A stretch of 64,000 bases of DNA from an uncultured Bacteroidota bacterium (GTDB taxonomy: Bacteria > Bacteroidota > Bacteroidia > Bacteroidales > P3), in the NCBI GenBank assembly GCA_902790215.1, contig CADAQX010000016.1, forward strand, positions 62,001-126,000, given 5' to 3'. The notes under the pieces are model-generated. The model was not told the origin of the DNA. It ran no database searches and was given only the letters and a program-made list of their open reading frames with translations. A program made the position numbers and the translations under genes. Shown here in pieces: positions 15,098-24,595 of the stretch. How positions within the stretch are numbered: position 1 is the stretch's first letter; each line of letters begins with the position of its first letter.

Positions 15098-16291
15098 ATG
15101 AGGAATCTAAAAATTAGAAATCTCGGACCTATAGGTGAAGCCGACATCCAATTCGGCGACCTTACCATTCTCATAGGACCGCAAGCGAGTGGTAAGACTA
15201 TTGCTTTAGAGACAATGAAACTGGCACTAGATTACAAGTCGATAATTGACGTTTTGAATAAGAATAACTACCGCACTGGCAAGGTTGAGAACATTCTTAA
15301 TTTGTATTATGGAGCAGGTATGTCTACTATGTGGCAAGATGATACAACAATAGAAGTTGACAATACTCCATTCACTAAAGCGTTTCTTGACCCAAGTGTG
15401 GACAAAGTAGGTGCTATTGAGACAGTATTCTATATTCCAGCCCAAAGAGTAACGAGCATAATAGACAAGGCTGGACTCAGTTTCCGTTTGTACAATGATA
15501 AAGATACGCCTTTTGTTAATAGGATATTTGGCGATACGATACAAAGATTTATTCAAAATGGTATTGGGCAGCAAACTGTTTTGTTCCCGATGAAGACACG
15601 ACTAAAGGGACTGGTAAGACAACGTTTTGACAACAGCATTTATCATGGGGCAAGGGTGGAATTAGACGAAGAAAGTCAGGATTATAGATTGATACTGAAG
15701 GTTGGGGAGTCAAAGTTGCCCACAATGGTATGGAGTTCTGGACAACGAGAGTTTACACCATTACTACTGGGGGTATATTGCTTGACGGGTCCACCGCAAA
15801 ATGTTTTAAGAAGTCGTTACTACAAATATGTAGTGATAGAGGAACCAGAAATGGGCTTGCACCCGTCGGCTATACAGGATGTATTGTTACAAATACTTGA
15901 GTTGATGCAAGGCGAGAAAGGTTCCAAAGGTCCAAAACATGGATACAAAGTAATAATATCAACACATTCTCCTTTGTTTCTCGACTTTGCTTGGGCATTT
16001 AATAAGATAAAGGGCATTCATGATGAGCAGGTAAAATATCGTGCCTTGCACAGATTGATGGGAACCGAAGGTAACCAACCTATAGCGAATATGTTAGAGG
16101 GTGTACTAGACAAAGACGTAAGAACATATTATATTGGTAAGCGAGATCAGCAAGGCCTATCTTATACTAAAGACATTACGTCACTTGATGTGTGGAGCGA
16201 TGATCCTATTATTGGAGAATGGGGAGGTATGACATCATTTGCTACTCGGGCAACAGATGTACTGTCATCTAATGTTCTGAACTATGACTAA
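15098..16291 (+). CDS. OLD-like ABC ATPase of a two-gene module
   Basis: A 397-residue ATPase of the AAA_15/AAA_21 class: LIGPQASGKT Walker A at about 25-34, a WSSGQREFTPLLLG signature region near 210-223, VVIEEPEMGLHP Walker B near 246-257 and STHSPLFLDFA switch near 287-297. Such stand-alone ATPases serve as sensors in many anti-phage systems. It begins 14 bp after the lepA frame and overlaps the next gene by 8 bp. Base use is visibly more AT-rich than lepA and the following envelope genes, suggesting acquisition as a unit with the next gene. No TOPRIM domain is attached, unlike true OLD nucleases. Confidence 0.8.
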   Translation: MRNLKIRNLGPIGEADIQFGDLTILIGPQASGKTIALETMKLALDYKSIIDVLNKNNYRTGKVENILNLYYGAGMSTMWQDDTTIEVDNTPFTKAFLDPSVDKVGAIETVFYIPAQRVTSIIDKAGLSFRLYNDKDTPFVNRIFGDTIQRFIQNGIGQQTVLFPMKTRLKGLVRQRFDNSIYHGARVELDEESQDYRLILKVGESKLPTMVWSSGQREFTPLLLGVYCLTGPPQNVLRSRYYKYVVIEEPEMGLHPSAIQDVLLQILELMQGEKGSKGPKHGYKVIISTHSPLFLDFAWAFNKIKGIHDEQVKYRALHRLMGTEGNQPIANMLEGVLDKDVRTYYIGKRDQQGLSYTKDITSLDVWSDDPIIGEWGGMTSFATRATDVLSSNVLNYD

Positions 16292-16775
16292 ACAACAGAA
16301 ACGAAAAAAAACACCACCACCTTCTCCATTGGAAGCAGCGGTTGCCAAAACATCAGAGGTGGTAGGATTCTACTGTAGAAGTTTACAGGCATTGGAGAGT
16401 AAAGATAAGAAAAAGGGTCTTATTGACTACGAGGACTCTTCCAAGATAATGGGCAGTGTGTATCTTGAAAAAGCAACTGAAAATCTTAACCATCCGTTTC
16501 CGAAACGATGGGATTACGTGATAGAGTATTCCAATAAAATATATTACTATGAACCCCACCCAGCCTCAGGAGGCGGTAAAATTGATGAAGTCATTGGTAA
16601 GGCAGAGTGGCTTCGATGGTGGTTGACAAACAATGCCCCAGATATTAAGGAATTGGGGACAGAGGGCTTTTTCTGGATACACACCGGGAAGTGTAATATT
16701 CTTCCGAATTCCCAACAGTCAAAGAAACTTCTTGACTTAGGTGTGCAACTTAAGAGCAAACTATATATGAAATAA
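16284..16775 (+). CDS. Unknown partner of the OLD-like ATPase
   Basis: A 163-residue protein I cannot place in a family. It has a basic N-terminal tail (MTKQQKRKKTPPP), then a compact domain with WDYVIEYSNKIYYYEPHPAS, GGGKIDEVIGKAEWLRWWL and a final FFWIHTGKCNILPNSQQSKKLL. The sequence of D, E and K in the middle could belong to a nuclease-like fold but no signature is decisive. It overlaps the ATPase by 8 bp and is AT-rich in the same way, so the two probably form one functional system. It is 8 bp upstream of the next, GC-rich, gene. Confidence 0.65.
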   Translation: MTKQQKRKKTPPPSPLEAAVAKTSEVVGFYCRSLQALESKDKKKGLIDYEDSSKIMGSVYLEKATENLNHPFPKRWDYVIEYSNKIYYYEPHPASGGGKIDEVIGKAEWLRWWLTNNAPDIKELGTEGFFWIHTGKCNILPNSQQSKKLLDLGVQLKSKLYMK

Positions 16776-16783
16776 TAACAGCA

Positions 16784-17326
16784 ATGAAAATTTACCTTTT
16801 AGCATCCCTTGTTTCCTTGGTGGCGGTATTGGCAACGATGGCACTTACAGGCTATATCTTTTACCGCATTGCCAAGCACTATTTCGACAACCAGCAGAAG
16901 ATGCAGATGCTCCAGATGCGGGTCGATGAGCACCGCGAGGCGGTGAAACTCGTCACCCCCATACGGCTGCAAGCCTATGAGCGCATGGCCCTGTTCCTTG
17001 AGCGCATCTCGCCCGAGAGCCTTGTGCTGCGCTGCTACCAGCCGGGAATGGACACCAAACTGCTGCAGGGCGTGATGACCAAGACCATCCGCGACGAATG
17101 GGAACACAACCTCAGCCAGCAGGTCTATATCTCCAGCGAGGCGTGGAACCGCATCCGTCAGGCAAAAGACGAGATGGTGGGCGTCATCAACTCTGCCGCC
17201 ATCACCATCCCCGACGATGCCGACCCCGCCCGTCTGGCAAGCACCATCTTCGCCACAGTGGCCGCCGGAAGCAACCCCGCCGCCCCTGCGCTGGAGTTCT
17301 TGAAACAGGAAATGCGCGACCTCTGA
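16784..17326 (+). CDS. DUF7935-family membrane protein
   Basis: A 180-residue protein with one N-terminal membrane helix (residues about 3-28), a charged helix ending in RVDEHREAVKLVTPIRLQAYERMALFLERI, and a helical C-terminal part with EWEHNLSQQVYISSEAWNRI. This arrangement matches a conserved Bacteroidota family of unknown function. It was probably the natural downstream neighbour of lepA before the AT-rich pair came in. Its TGA overlaps an ATG of the efflux adaptor reading frame (ATGA at 17324-17328), so it may be co-expressed with the efflux genes. Confidence 0.75.
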   Translation: MKIYLLASLVSLVAVLATMALTGYIFYRIAKHYFDNQQKMQMLQMRVDEHREAVKLVTPIRLQAYERMALFLERISPESLVLRCYQPGMDTKLLQGVMTKTIRDEWEHNLSQQVYISSEAWNRIRQAKDEMVGVINSAAITIPDDADPARLASTIFATVAAGSNPAAPALEFLKQEMRDL

Positions 17327-17343
17327 TGACCGGACATCACACA

Positions 17344-18375
17344 ATGGTGAAGCGATTCTGTCTGGCAGCCGTGTGCGCCATGCTGGCCGCCTGTGCCGGC
17401 AAGACGCAGGATGCCGGACGAGAGGCGGTGACGGTGGGCACCGTAGTGGTCCACAACGGCACCGTGCAGAGCCACCGCTCGTATGTGGGCACCGTAGAGG
17501 AAGCCTCGACCACGCCGGTCAGTTTTGGCGTAGGAGGGCGCATCACAGCCATACATGTACGCGACGGACAGCATGTCAAGGCCGGAGACCTGCTGGCCAC
17601 CATCGACAGCCGCGACGCCACCAACGCCTGCGCCGCCGCCGAGGCAGCCCTTGAGCAGGCCCGCGACGGATATGCCAGAGCCAAACAGGTGTACGACAAA
17701 GGCAGCCTACCCGAGATAAAATGGGTCGAAGTGCAGACTCGCTACAACCAAGCCCGCAACGCATACGACATCGCCAAACGCCGCTTGGACGACTGTAGCC
17801 TGTATGCCCCTGTGGGCGGTACGGTGGAGAGGGTGCTGGTGGAGAGCGGCACACATGCTGCGCCGGGTGTCCCGGTGCTGAACATCGTCAACACGTCGAG
17901 CCTTTTCGTGCGCATGAGCATCCCCGAAGTGGATGTGAACCAAATCGGCATGGGCAGTAAGGTGGTAGTGGATATCAGTGCCCTGCCCGACTCCACGGGT
18001 ATGGCGTTGCCCGGTGTGGTGGCGGAAAGGGATGTGACTGCCGATGTGGTGGCACACAGCTATAGTTTCCGTGTCCGTCTGCAGCGCACGCCCAGGGGGC
18101 TGCTGCCCGGCATGGTGTGCAGTTGCCGTCTGCCGGCCACAGTGGCGGGCGAAGGCTTCGAGTTGCCGGAAAGGGCTGTGCAGCTGGCCAACGACGACAG
18201 CCGCTATGTCTGGATAGTCAAGGAAGGCAAAGCCCGCCGACAAAGCATCAGTGTGGCCGACTTGACACGCACGGGTGTACTCATAAGCAACGGACTGCAG
18301 GAAGGCGACACCGTGATTGTGGACGGGATGCTGAAAGTGTCGGAGGGAATGACGGTGAACCCGACAGTGAAATGA
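17344..18375 (+). CDS. RND efflux periplasmic adaptor (membrane fusion protein)
   Basis: A 343-residue lipoprotein adaptor. I start at 17344 (MVKRFCLAAVCAMLAAC); a start at 17326 adds six residues and is possible through coupling to the preceding gene. The lipobox is LAAC. The body shows the classic order: barrel strand VGTVEEASTTPVSFGVGGRI, lipoyl half HVRDGQHVKAGDLLATIDS, a helical hairpin (residues about 95-145), second lipoyl half CSLYAPVGGTVERV, and C-terminal beta-barrel domains. It links the RND pump to the outer-membrane channel encoded downstream. It is the second of four genes in line. Confidence 0.9.
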   Translation: MVKRFCLAAVCAMLAACAGKTQDAGREAVTVGTVVVHNGTVQSHRSYVGTVEEASTTPVSFGVGGRITAIHVRDGQHVKAGDLLATIDSRDATNACAAAEAALEQARDGYARAKQVYDKGSLPEIKWVEVQTRYNQARNAYDIAKRRLDDCSLYAPVGGTVERVLVESGTHAAPGVPVLNIVNTSSLFVRMSIPEVDVNQIGMGSKVVVDISALPDSTGMALPGVVAERDVTADVVAHSYSFRVRLQRTPRGLLPGMVCSCRLPATVAGEGFELPERAVQLANDDSRYVWIVKEGKARRQSISVADLTRTGVLISNGLQEGDTVIVDGMLKVSEGMTVNPTVK

Positions 18376-18404
18376 CAACATGTAAGAGTCTGTAGGATGT
18401 CCCG

Positions 18405-21400
18405 ATGAAGAAACGCAGAGGAATCACAGAGATAGTGATGGCAAACCCGAAAATCATCTTCTTGATAGTCGGGCTACTGGTCGTATTGGGCATCTATGGA
18501 CTTGACAAGATGAACAAGCAGGAGTTCCCCGAGTTTGTCATCCGTCAGGGCATTGTCGCCGCTGTCTATCCCGGTGCAAGCAGCGAGGAGGTGGAGCAGC
18601 AGGTGACAACACCCCTCGAGGAATACCTTTTCACCTTTCAGGAGGTGAGCAAGAAAGGCACCCACAGCTATTCAAAAGAGGGCATCGTCTATATCTATGT
18701 GGAGCTGGACAACAGCGTCATGAACCAGACCGAGGTGTGGTCAAAGATACGCCACGGGTTGAAGGACTTTAAGAGCCAACTTCCTGCCGGTGTACTGGCG
18801 CTGGTGGTGGTGGACGATTTTGGCAATACCTCGTCGCTGCTGGTGTCGCTGGACTCGCGCGACAAGACCTACCGCGAGATGGACAGCTATATGGACATGC
18901 TCAAGAGACGGTTGCGCAGTGTGCCGGCGGTGGGCAATATCAAGTCTTTCGGCGACCAGCATGAGGAGCTGGATGTCTATGTAGATAAAGAGAAACTTTC
19001 CTCCTACGGCATCAGCTACCAGGCCGTCACGGCGCAGCTTTTCAGCCAGGGACTGCTCAGTATCGGTGGCACACTCACGGTTGACAGCGAGGTGGTTCCC
19101 CTGCATGTGTCAAGCCCATACCAGTCGGAGCGCGAGCTGGGCGAACAGGTGATATACACTTCCCCTTGGGGACAGGCTGTCCGGCTGCAGGACGTGGCGC
19201 GCATAGAGCGCTGCTATGCTATCCCCTCCAGCTATATCACCCAGGACGGCAACCAGGCCTTGGTGCTGAGCATCGAGATGCGTCCGGGCAACAATATTGT
19301 CAAGTTCGGGGAGGATGTAGATGTTGTGCTGCAGGACTTCAGGCGCGTGTTGCCCGACGGGGTGAACCTCACCCGCATTACTGACCTCCCCAAAGTGGTG
19401 GACGACAGCATCTGGTCGTTCCTCAAAGACCTGCTCACGGCAATCCTTGTGGTCATTGCCGTCATGCTGATGCTTTTCCCCATCACCTCTGCGCTCATCC
19501 CTGCAATAGAAATACCCCTCACTACAGCCATCACCATCTCGGTCATGTACATCATCGGCTACGAGATGAACACCGTCACGCTGGCCGCTCTCATCGTCAC
19601 GCTGGGCATGATAGTGGACGACAGCATCGTGATGATAGACGGATATATGGACAACTTGCGTCATGGCGAGCGCCCGTGGCATGCTGCGGTGCACAGTGCC
19701 AAGACCTTCTTCCCGTCGCTCATAGTGGCCACAATTTCAATCTGTGCCATCTTCTTCCCCTTCCTCTTCACCATGGTGGGGCCGCTGGCCGACTTTGTCA
19801 AGTTCTTCCCCACAACCATCAGCATCTCCCTCGGCATCTCCTTGGCTTTGGCTATGCTGCTGACTCCGTGGCTTGAGCAAAAGATGATAAAGCCCGACAG
19901 ACGGCGGCGAGAGAATGTGCTGACAAGGACACAGAACCGCTTCTTCAACGGGCTGGAGACAGGCTACGAGAAGCTGCTGCGCCTCTGCTTCCGCCATCCC
20001 TGGCCCACCATCGGGGCGGGATTCCTCTCTGTGGGATTGGCGGTGCTGCTGTTTTTCCACCTCCCGTTGCAGCTTATGCCCAAGGCCGAGCGGGACAGCT
20101 TTGCCGTCGAGATACACCTGCCCGCAGGAGCCTCGCTGCAGCAGACGGCGCAGGTGTGCCAGGACTTCGAGCAGGTGCTCAGCCAGGACAAAGACATCGT
20201 CGGGGTCACCACTTTTGTGGGCAGCAGTTCCCCGCGATTCATGGCGGCCTATTCCCCCAACATGCCCGCCAAGAACTATGCCCAGATGATTGTCCGCACC
20301 AAGGACTACGATGTCACCGAGCGGGTAATCAAACGCTACAAGGATACCTACGTCGATGCCTATCCCAATGCGGTGATACGGGTCAAGCAGCTCGACTACC
20401 AAGGGGTCAAGAACCCCGTGGAGGTGCGTCTCTACGGCGAGGACCAGTCCCTTCTTCGACAGTATGCCGATACGCTGAAGTGTTTCATGCAGTCGCACGA
20501 CGACGACCTGGTGTGGGTTCACAACGACATGGAAGGCAGTCTGCCCACCGTGCGCATAGACCTCAAGCCCGAGGAGGCCTCGCGGCTGGGTGTCACCAAG
20601 GCTGTCCTTTCGGCAAACCTTGCCACACTCTTCGACGGGCTGCCCGTCACCACGGTGTGGGAAAAGGACTATCCGCTGCAGGTCACGCTGAAGATTGACC
20701 GGGCCACAACCCCGCAGTCGGTGCACGACAGTGTGGCTTCCTACAAGGGGTTGGACTTCGACCAATTGCAGAACACCCTTGTGCCTACCGCTGTCCCCGG
20801 TGTGTGGGTGCCTCTGCGGCAGGTGGCAACCATCAGCCCCGACTGGCAGCCCGCACAGATTGTCCACCGCAACGGCATACCCTGTGCCACCGTAGGGGCT
20901 GACCTCCGCTTTGGCCGCAGCCAACCTACAGTGATGAAGAAACTGCGTCCTTGGCTCGAAGGCGAGTTCTCCGCCATGCTGCCCGAGGGAATCACCATGT
21001 CCTACGGCGGTCTCGATGCCGTCAACCAGGACAACATGGGCGGTATAATCATTGGCCTTATAGCTGCCATCACCATAGTCTTCTTCTTCCTGCTGTTCAA
21101 CTTCAAGAAGATTAGGCTCACCCTTCTGTCGCTCTGCGGCACAGGGCTGTGTCTGCTGGGAGGCTTTGTGGGTCTTTGGATATTCGGGGCTGACGTCAGC
21201 CTCACAGCCATCATAGGCATTGTGAGCCTTATCGGCATCAACGTGCGCAACACCATTGTCATGTTCGACTATGCCGAGGAGTTGCGTGCCGAAGGCCGTC
21301 CCATCAAAGAGGTGGCCTTCGAGGCCGGCCGCCGCCGCATGAGGCCTATCTTCCTCACCAGTGCCACCACTGCGGTGGGGGTCATACCCATGATTATCCA

Positions 21401-21530
21401 CCGCAGCACGCTGTGGATGCCCATGGGCATAGTCATCTGTTTCGGCACCATCTGCGCCATTGCCCTTATCGTCACGGTGCTGCCCGTGGCCTACTGGAAA
21501 CTCTTTGAAAAAGCAAAAAGTTACAACTAA
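18405..21530 (+). CDS. RND efflux pump (AcrB/HAE-like)
   Basis: A 1041-residue inner-membrane proton-driven exporter, full length for the family. The first membrane helix is IIFLIVGLLVVLGIYGL; the porter domain begins QGIVAAVYPGASSEEVEQQVTTPLE. The fourth membrane helix has LGMIVDDSIVMIDGYMDN, containing the adjacent aspartates typical of proton relay. The second half repeats the architecture, ending in ATTAVGVIPMI and a last helix. With the adaptor upstream and TolC-like channel downstream it forms a tripartite pump. Substrate cannot be read from the sequence; the position of the two Asp residues points to the HAE type rather than a metal pump. Confidence 0.92.
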   Translation: MKKRRGITEIVMANPKIIFLIVGLLVVLGIYGLDKMNKQEFPEFVIRQGIVAAVYPGASSEEVEQQVTTPLEEYLFTFQEVSKKGTHSYSKEGIVYIYVELDNSVMNQTEVWSKIRHGLKDFKSQLPAGVLALVVVDDFGNTSSLLVSLDSRDKTYREMDSYMDMLKRRLRSVPAVGNIKSFGDQHEELDVYVDKEKLSSYGISYQAVTAQLFSQGLLSIGGTLTVDSEVVPLHVSSPYQSERELGEQVIYTSPWGQAVRLQDVARIERCYAIPSSYITQDGNQALVLSIEMRPGNNIVKFGEDVDVVLQDFRRVLPDGVNLTRITDLPKVVDDSIWSFLKDLLTAILVVIAVMLMLFPITSALIPAIEIPLTTAITISVMYIIGYEMNTVTLAALIVTLGMIVDDSIVMIDGYMDNLRHGERPWHAAVHSAKTFFPSLIVATISICAIFFPFLFTMVGPLADFVKFFPTTISISLGISLALAMLLTPWLEQKMIKPDRRRRENVLTRTQNRFFNGLETGYEKLLRLCFRHPWPTIGAGFLSVGLAVLLFFHLPLQLMPKAERDSFAVEIHLPAGASLQQTAQVCQDFEQVLSQDKDIVGVTTFVGSSSPRFMAAYSPNMPAKNYAQMIVRTKDYDVTERVIKRYKDTYVDAYPNAVIRVKQLDYQGVKNPVEVRLYGEDQSLLRQYADTLKCFMQSHDDDLVWVHNDMEGSLPTVRIDLKPEEASRLGVTKAVLSANLATLFDGLPVTTVWEKDYPLQVTLKIDRATTPQSVHDSVASYKGLDFDQLQNTLVPTAVPGVWVPLRQVATISPDWQPAQIVHRNGIPCATVGADLRFGRSQPTVMKKLRPWLEGEFSAMLPEGITMSYGGLDAVNQDNMGGIIIGLIAAITIVFFFLLFNFKKIRLTLLSLCGTGLCLLGGFVGLWIFGADVSLTAIIGIVSLIGINVRNTIVMFDYAEELRAEGRPIKEVAFEAGRRRMRPIFLTSATTAVGVIPMIIHRSTLWMPMGIVICFGTICAIALIVTVLPVAYWKLFEKAKSYN

Positions 21531-21578
21531 AAGTCTCCAAACACCTTGCTTTCATTTCCAATCTTCAATTATTCCTGA

Positions 21579-23027
21579 ATGAAAAGACTGACTATAATCC
21601 TGTTTCTCTCCTTGGCCGTCAATGTGTTTGCCCAGTCGCCATCGTCGACGGCGGCGGTCTGCCGCCTCAGCCCCGACAGCTGTGTGGCACTTGCCCTGCG
21701 TAACCAAACAGCTGTCAAAAACGCTGTGCTCGACTTGTCTGCCGCCCGCGAGACCCGCCGCGCTGCATTGACCAAGTATTTCCCCTCGCTGGGTGTCATG
21801 GCGGGCTACTTCCAGGCTCATCACCCGCTCATCGACGTGAAGGCTTCGGAGAACAAGGAGAACATCAACGTCTCCGCAGCTTTCGACGGCAAGCCCATCA
21901 GTATAGACGAAAACGAGCAGCGCATCCAACAGGCAATTGACAACCTGGGGCTTGACATCGATGTGGCCGGGCTGGTGAACTGGTTTATCGACCGCATCTC
22001 AATCGATGCTCAGCTGCAAATGCTCGACCATGGTGCTTTTGCCAACGCCACACTCATGCAGCCTGTCTTTGCCGGAGGCCGCATCATCAATGGCAACAGG
22101 CTGGCCAAACTTGGGGTGCAGGCGGCCGAACTGCAGCTCCTCATGACACGCGACGAAGTGGAGATGAATGTCTACACCCTTTATTGGAAGATTGTATCGC
22201 TTTACGAGAAACAGCGCACCCTGCATCAAGTGCAGCTCATGCTCGACACCCTTGAGCGCGATGCTTCGGCAGCTGTGGAGGCAGGGGTCACCAGCCGCAA
22301 CGACCTCCTCAAGGTGCAAATCAAGCAGAGCGAACTCGCAGTGGCCGGAGTGCAGCTGGCCGATGGCCTCGAGCTGGCCACGCGTGCCCTGTGCCAGTAC
22401 ATGGGTGTGCCGTATGACAGTGTACGCTACACTTTCGACACCCTCTCGTTGCAGGAGTCCGCCATCCCCGCACCGTTGCCCTACGTCGACCTTGCCGAGG
22501 CCGTTGCCCGCCGCAACGAAAGCCGTCTGCTCGAAATCGGCACCGAGGCGGCACGCCTGCAGAAACGCATGGCCGCGGGCGAGGCGCTCCCGCAGGTGGC
22601 CGTGGGTGCCACCTATGGCTACAACAACATAGCTCGCCCCGCAATGCAGGCCAATGGGCTGATTTTCGCCACCGTCAACATCCCCGTCACCGCCTGGTGG
22701 GAAACCGCCCACAACATCCGCAAAGAAGAGTTTATGCGCCAAAAGGCCGAAAACACCCGGCGGGACCTGCAAGAGAAACTCGCTTTGCAGACATTCCAGT
22801 CGTGGAGCGCGATGAATGAATCCTACAGCCTCATAGCCGTGCGCCGACATGCCATGGAACAGGCCGGCGACAACTTCACCGAAGTGAAGAACTATTTCGA
22901 GGCAGGGATGAACAGCATGAAAGACTACCTCGAGGCACAAACCCTCCTGCAGCAGGCTCGTAACGAGCTGGTGGACCAGGTGATAGACTATCTCCTGCAA
23001 CGGAAGCAGTACAGTCTCCAGAACTGA
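21579..23027 (+). CDS. TolC-family outer membrane efflux channel
   Basis: A 482-residue outer-membrane factor. Signal peptide MKRLTIILFLSLAVNVFAQ, then CVALALRNQTAVKNAVLDLSAA, the usual start of the first helical repeat, and NESYSLIAVRRHAMEQA...YFEAGMNSMKDYLEAQ toward the end, the second repeat. Long heptad-like helices alternate with short strands such as FANATLMQPVFAGGRI. It lies 48 bp after the pump gene and completes the efflux set. Confidence 0.92.
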   Translation: MKRLTIILFLSLAVNVFAQSPSSTAAVCRLSPDSCVALALRNQTAVKNAVLDLSAARETRRAALTKYFPSLGVMAGYFQAHHPLIDVKASENKENINVSAAFDGKPISIDENEQRIQQAIDNLGLDIDVAGLVNWFIDRISIDAQLQMLDHGAFANATLMQPVFAGGRIINGNRLAKLGVQAAELQLLMTRDEVEMNVYTLYWKIVSLYEKQRTLHQVQLMLDTLERDASAAVEAGVTSRNDLLKVQIKQSELAVAGVQLADGLELATRALCQYMGVPYDSVRYTFDTLSLQESAIPAPLPYVDLAEAVARRNESRLLEIGTEAARLQKRMAAGEALPQVAVGATYGYNNIARPAMQANGLIFATVNIPVTAWWETAHNIRKEEFMRQKAENTRRDLQEKLALQTFQSWSAMNESYSLIAVRRHAMEQAGDNFTEVKNYFEAGMNSMKDYLEAQTLLQQARNELVDQVIDYLLQRKQYSLQN

Positions 23028-23198
23028 TGGCGAAGGATTTCCGCTCTTCCCAAAGACACAGGCATTCCGGCTGCAAAATTACAGAAAAACATTATCCTCT
23101 CACGCCAACTTTCCTCATCTTACGCCAACTATCCCATAATTACCGATTCTTACCTCAACACCCCACAAACCCCCCTTGTAACGCCGATTATTACTCTT

Positions 23199-23300
23199 TC
23201 GTAGTTTCATCGTTATTCTTTATTTTTCCCCTTGTGAAAGGGAAAACGATCGAAGAACGATCGAAGAACGATGGGAAAACGATGGGCGAAACAACGGTTC
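23199..23300. repeat. Reiterated-arm hairpin, copy 1
   Basis: The centre is TTTTCCC-cttgtgaaa-GGGAAAA. The right arm repeats AACGATCGAAG (23246-23268), continuing as AACGATGGGAA; the left arm has ATCGTTATTCTTT. Related hairpins lie at 39304-39402 and 49741-49842. Confidence 0.65.
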
Positions 23301-23370
23301 AAGGACGGTGAAATGTGGAGAGGGGAGGGTTTTAATAATTATTAATTTTCGTGTTTCGCAATTTTTTTCG

Positions 23371-23378
23371 TACCTTTG
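23371..23378 (+). promoter_or_regulatory. -7 box of the M23 peptidase gene
   Basis: TACCTTTG with a TTTCG/T-rich segment about 20 bp upstream. The start codon at 23389 is only 10 bp downstream, so the leader is very short. Confidence 0.7.
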
Positions 23379-23388
23379 CATTGTCGTT

Positions 23389-24594
23389 ATGAAGAAATAC
23401 ATTTACTATATATCACTGATTCTGTTGCTGCTCGTGCCTGTTTCGGCCGTTGCCCAGGATCGTCCTAACGCTAAGCAGAACAAAAACAAGCCCCGTGTGT
23501 ATGCCAACACGCAAGGGGGGCAGATTAAGCATAATAAGCTGGAAAACAAGTTCAAGACCAGCGATCCCGAATACTCGGGTGTGCGTACCGAGCCTTATGG
23601 TGCAAAGAAGACTAAGAAGGTGAACAACGACACTGTCGATGTGGCTGACGACATCGAGAGCAAGAACGCCAACCAGGAGCCTTTCTATTATGAGGAAATC
23701 CCGCAGAGTGGCGAGACCCCGCAAGTGTTTAACCAGGGTGTCTTGGAGAAACCCCGCGAGCGGGTGGAAGAGCCCGACGAGGAGGAGGGCATGGGCATTG
23801 TAACGCCCCGATATGCTCTATCGCAGCACGACGACCCCGGCACGGAGAGCGAGGACGACATCTTGATGGCCGGCGACTCGGGGCTGGTGCACACGCTGAA
23901 AATGGACATCTCGGACATGGAGCCGGTGGATATTCAGCTGACCGATGCCGGGAACAACAAGTACTTTGTGTTCCCCACGCCTGAGTATGCGCGTCCGTCT
24001 TCCCATTTCGGTCCCCGTCGCCGCCGTTTCCACTACGGCCTCGACCTTGCCATGCCCACGGGCGAACCCATCTACGCCGCTTTCGACGGGGTGGTGCGCT
24101 TTTCGAAATACAACCGCTCCTACGGAAACCTCATCGTCATCCGTCACGATAACGGGCTGGAGACCTATTATGCCCACCTCTCCAAGCGCCATGTGACCCC
24201 CGGCACCCGTGTCAAAGCAGGGGAGGAGATAGGCCTGTGCGGCAACACAGGGCGCTCGCGCGGCAGCCATCTGCATTTCGAGATTCGCTACAACGGCAAT
24301 GCCATGAACCCCGAGGATGTCATCAGTTGCGAGACGCGTACCCTCATCAAGCCCACGCTGCACCTGACCAAGGAGTCGTTCCGCAAGCGGGCCAAGCCGG
24401 GCTATTCCAACCAGAGCTCCCGCTCGCGTGCGGGCAATTATAGCGACGGCGGCAAGACCTATAAGATTCGCACGGGCGACACCCTCGGTCGCATTGCCAA
24501 GCGCAACGGCACCACAGTGAAGAAACTGTGCCAGCTCAACGGCCTCAAGGAGACCTCGGTGCTTAAGCCCGGCCGTACCATTAGAATACGTTGA
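23389..24594 (+). CDS. M23-family peptidase with LysM domain
   Basis: A 401-residue murein hydrolase-like protein. The signal peptide [20 protein letters not shown] fixes the start at 23389, just after the promoter; an upstream ATG at 23308 lies before the promoter. A long charged linker (about 25-190) follows. The M23 domain begins [21 protein letters not shown] (H and D metal ligands) and ends [14 protein letters not shown] with the H-x-H. The LysM at the C-terminus ([19 protein letters not shown]) binds peptidoglycan. All ligands seem to be present, so it is probably active in cell-wall cleavage or division. It is followed at once by trmD. Confidence 0.92.
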   Translation: MKKYIYYISLILLLLVPVSAVAQDRPNAKQNKNKPRVYANTQGGQIKHNKLENKFKTSDPEYSGVRTEPYGAKKTKKVNNDTVDVADDIESKNANQEPFYYEEIPQSGETPQVFNQGVLEKPRERVEEPDEEEGMGIVTPRYALSQHDDPGTESEDDILMAGDSGLVHTLKMDISDMEPVDIQLTDAGNNKYFVFPTPEYARPSSHFGPRRRRFHYGLDLAMPTGEPIYAAFDGVVRFSKYNRSYGNLIVIRHDNGLETYYAHLSKRHVTPGTRVKAGEEIGLCGNTGRSRGSHLHFEIRYNGNAMNPEDVISCETRTLIKPTLHLTKESFRKRAKPGYSNQSSRSRAGNYSDGGKTYKIRTGDTLGRIAKRNGTTVKKLCQLNGLKETSVLKPGRTIRIR

Positions 24595-24595
24595 C

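Larger units (their letters stand above)
23028..23388. other. Intergenic stretch with hairpin repeat and promoter
   Basis: It contains a copy of the reiterated-arm hairpin family at about 23199-23300 and a TACCTTTG -7 box at 23371-23378 for the M23 peptidase gene. A TC-rich part with two TTACGCCAACT-like units (about 23080-23130) precedes the repeat. I see no gene. Confidence 0.6.

Noticed and set aside
19737-21401. 554-codon frame opposite the RND pump gene
   Set aside because: Long antisense frame caused by codon bias; the pump's motifs are unambiguous on the plus strand.
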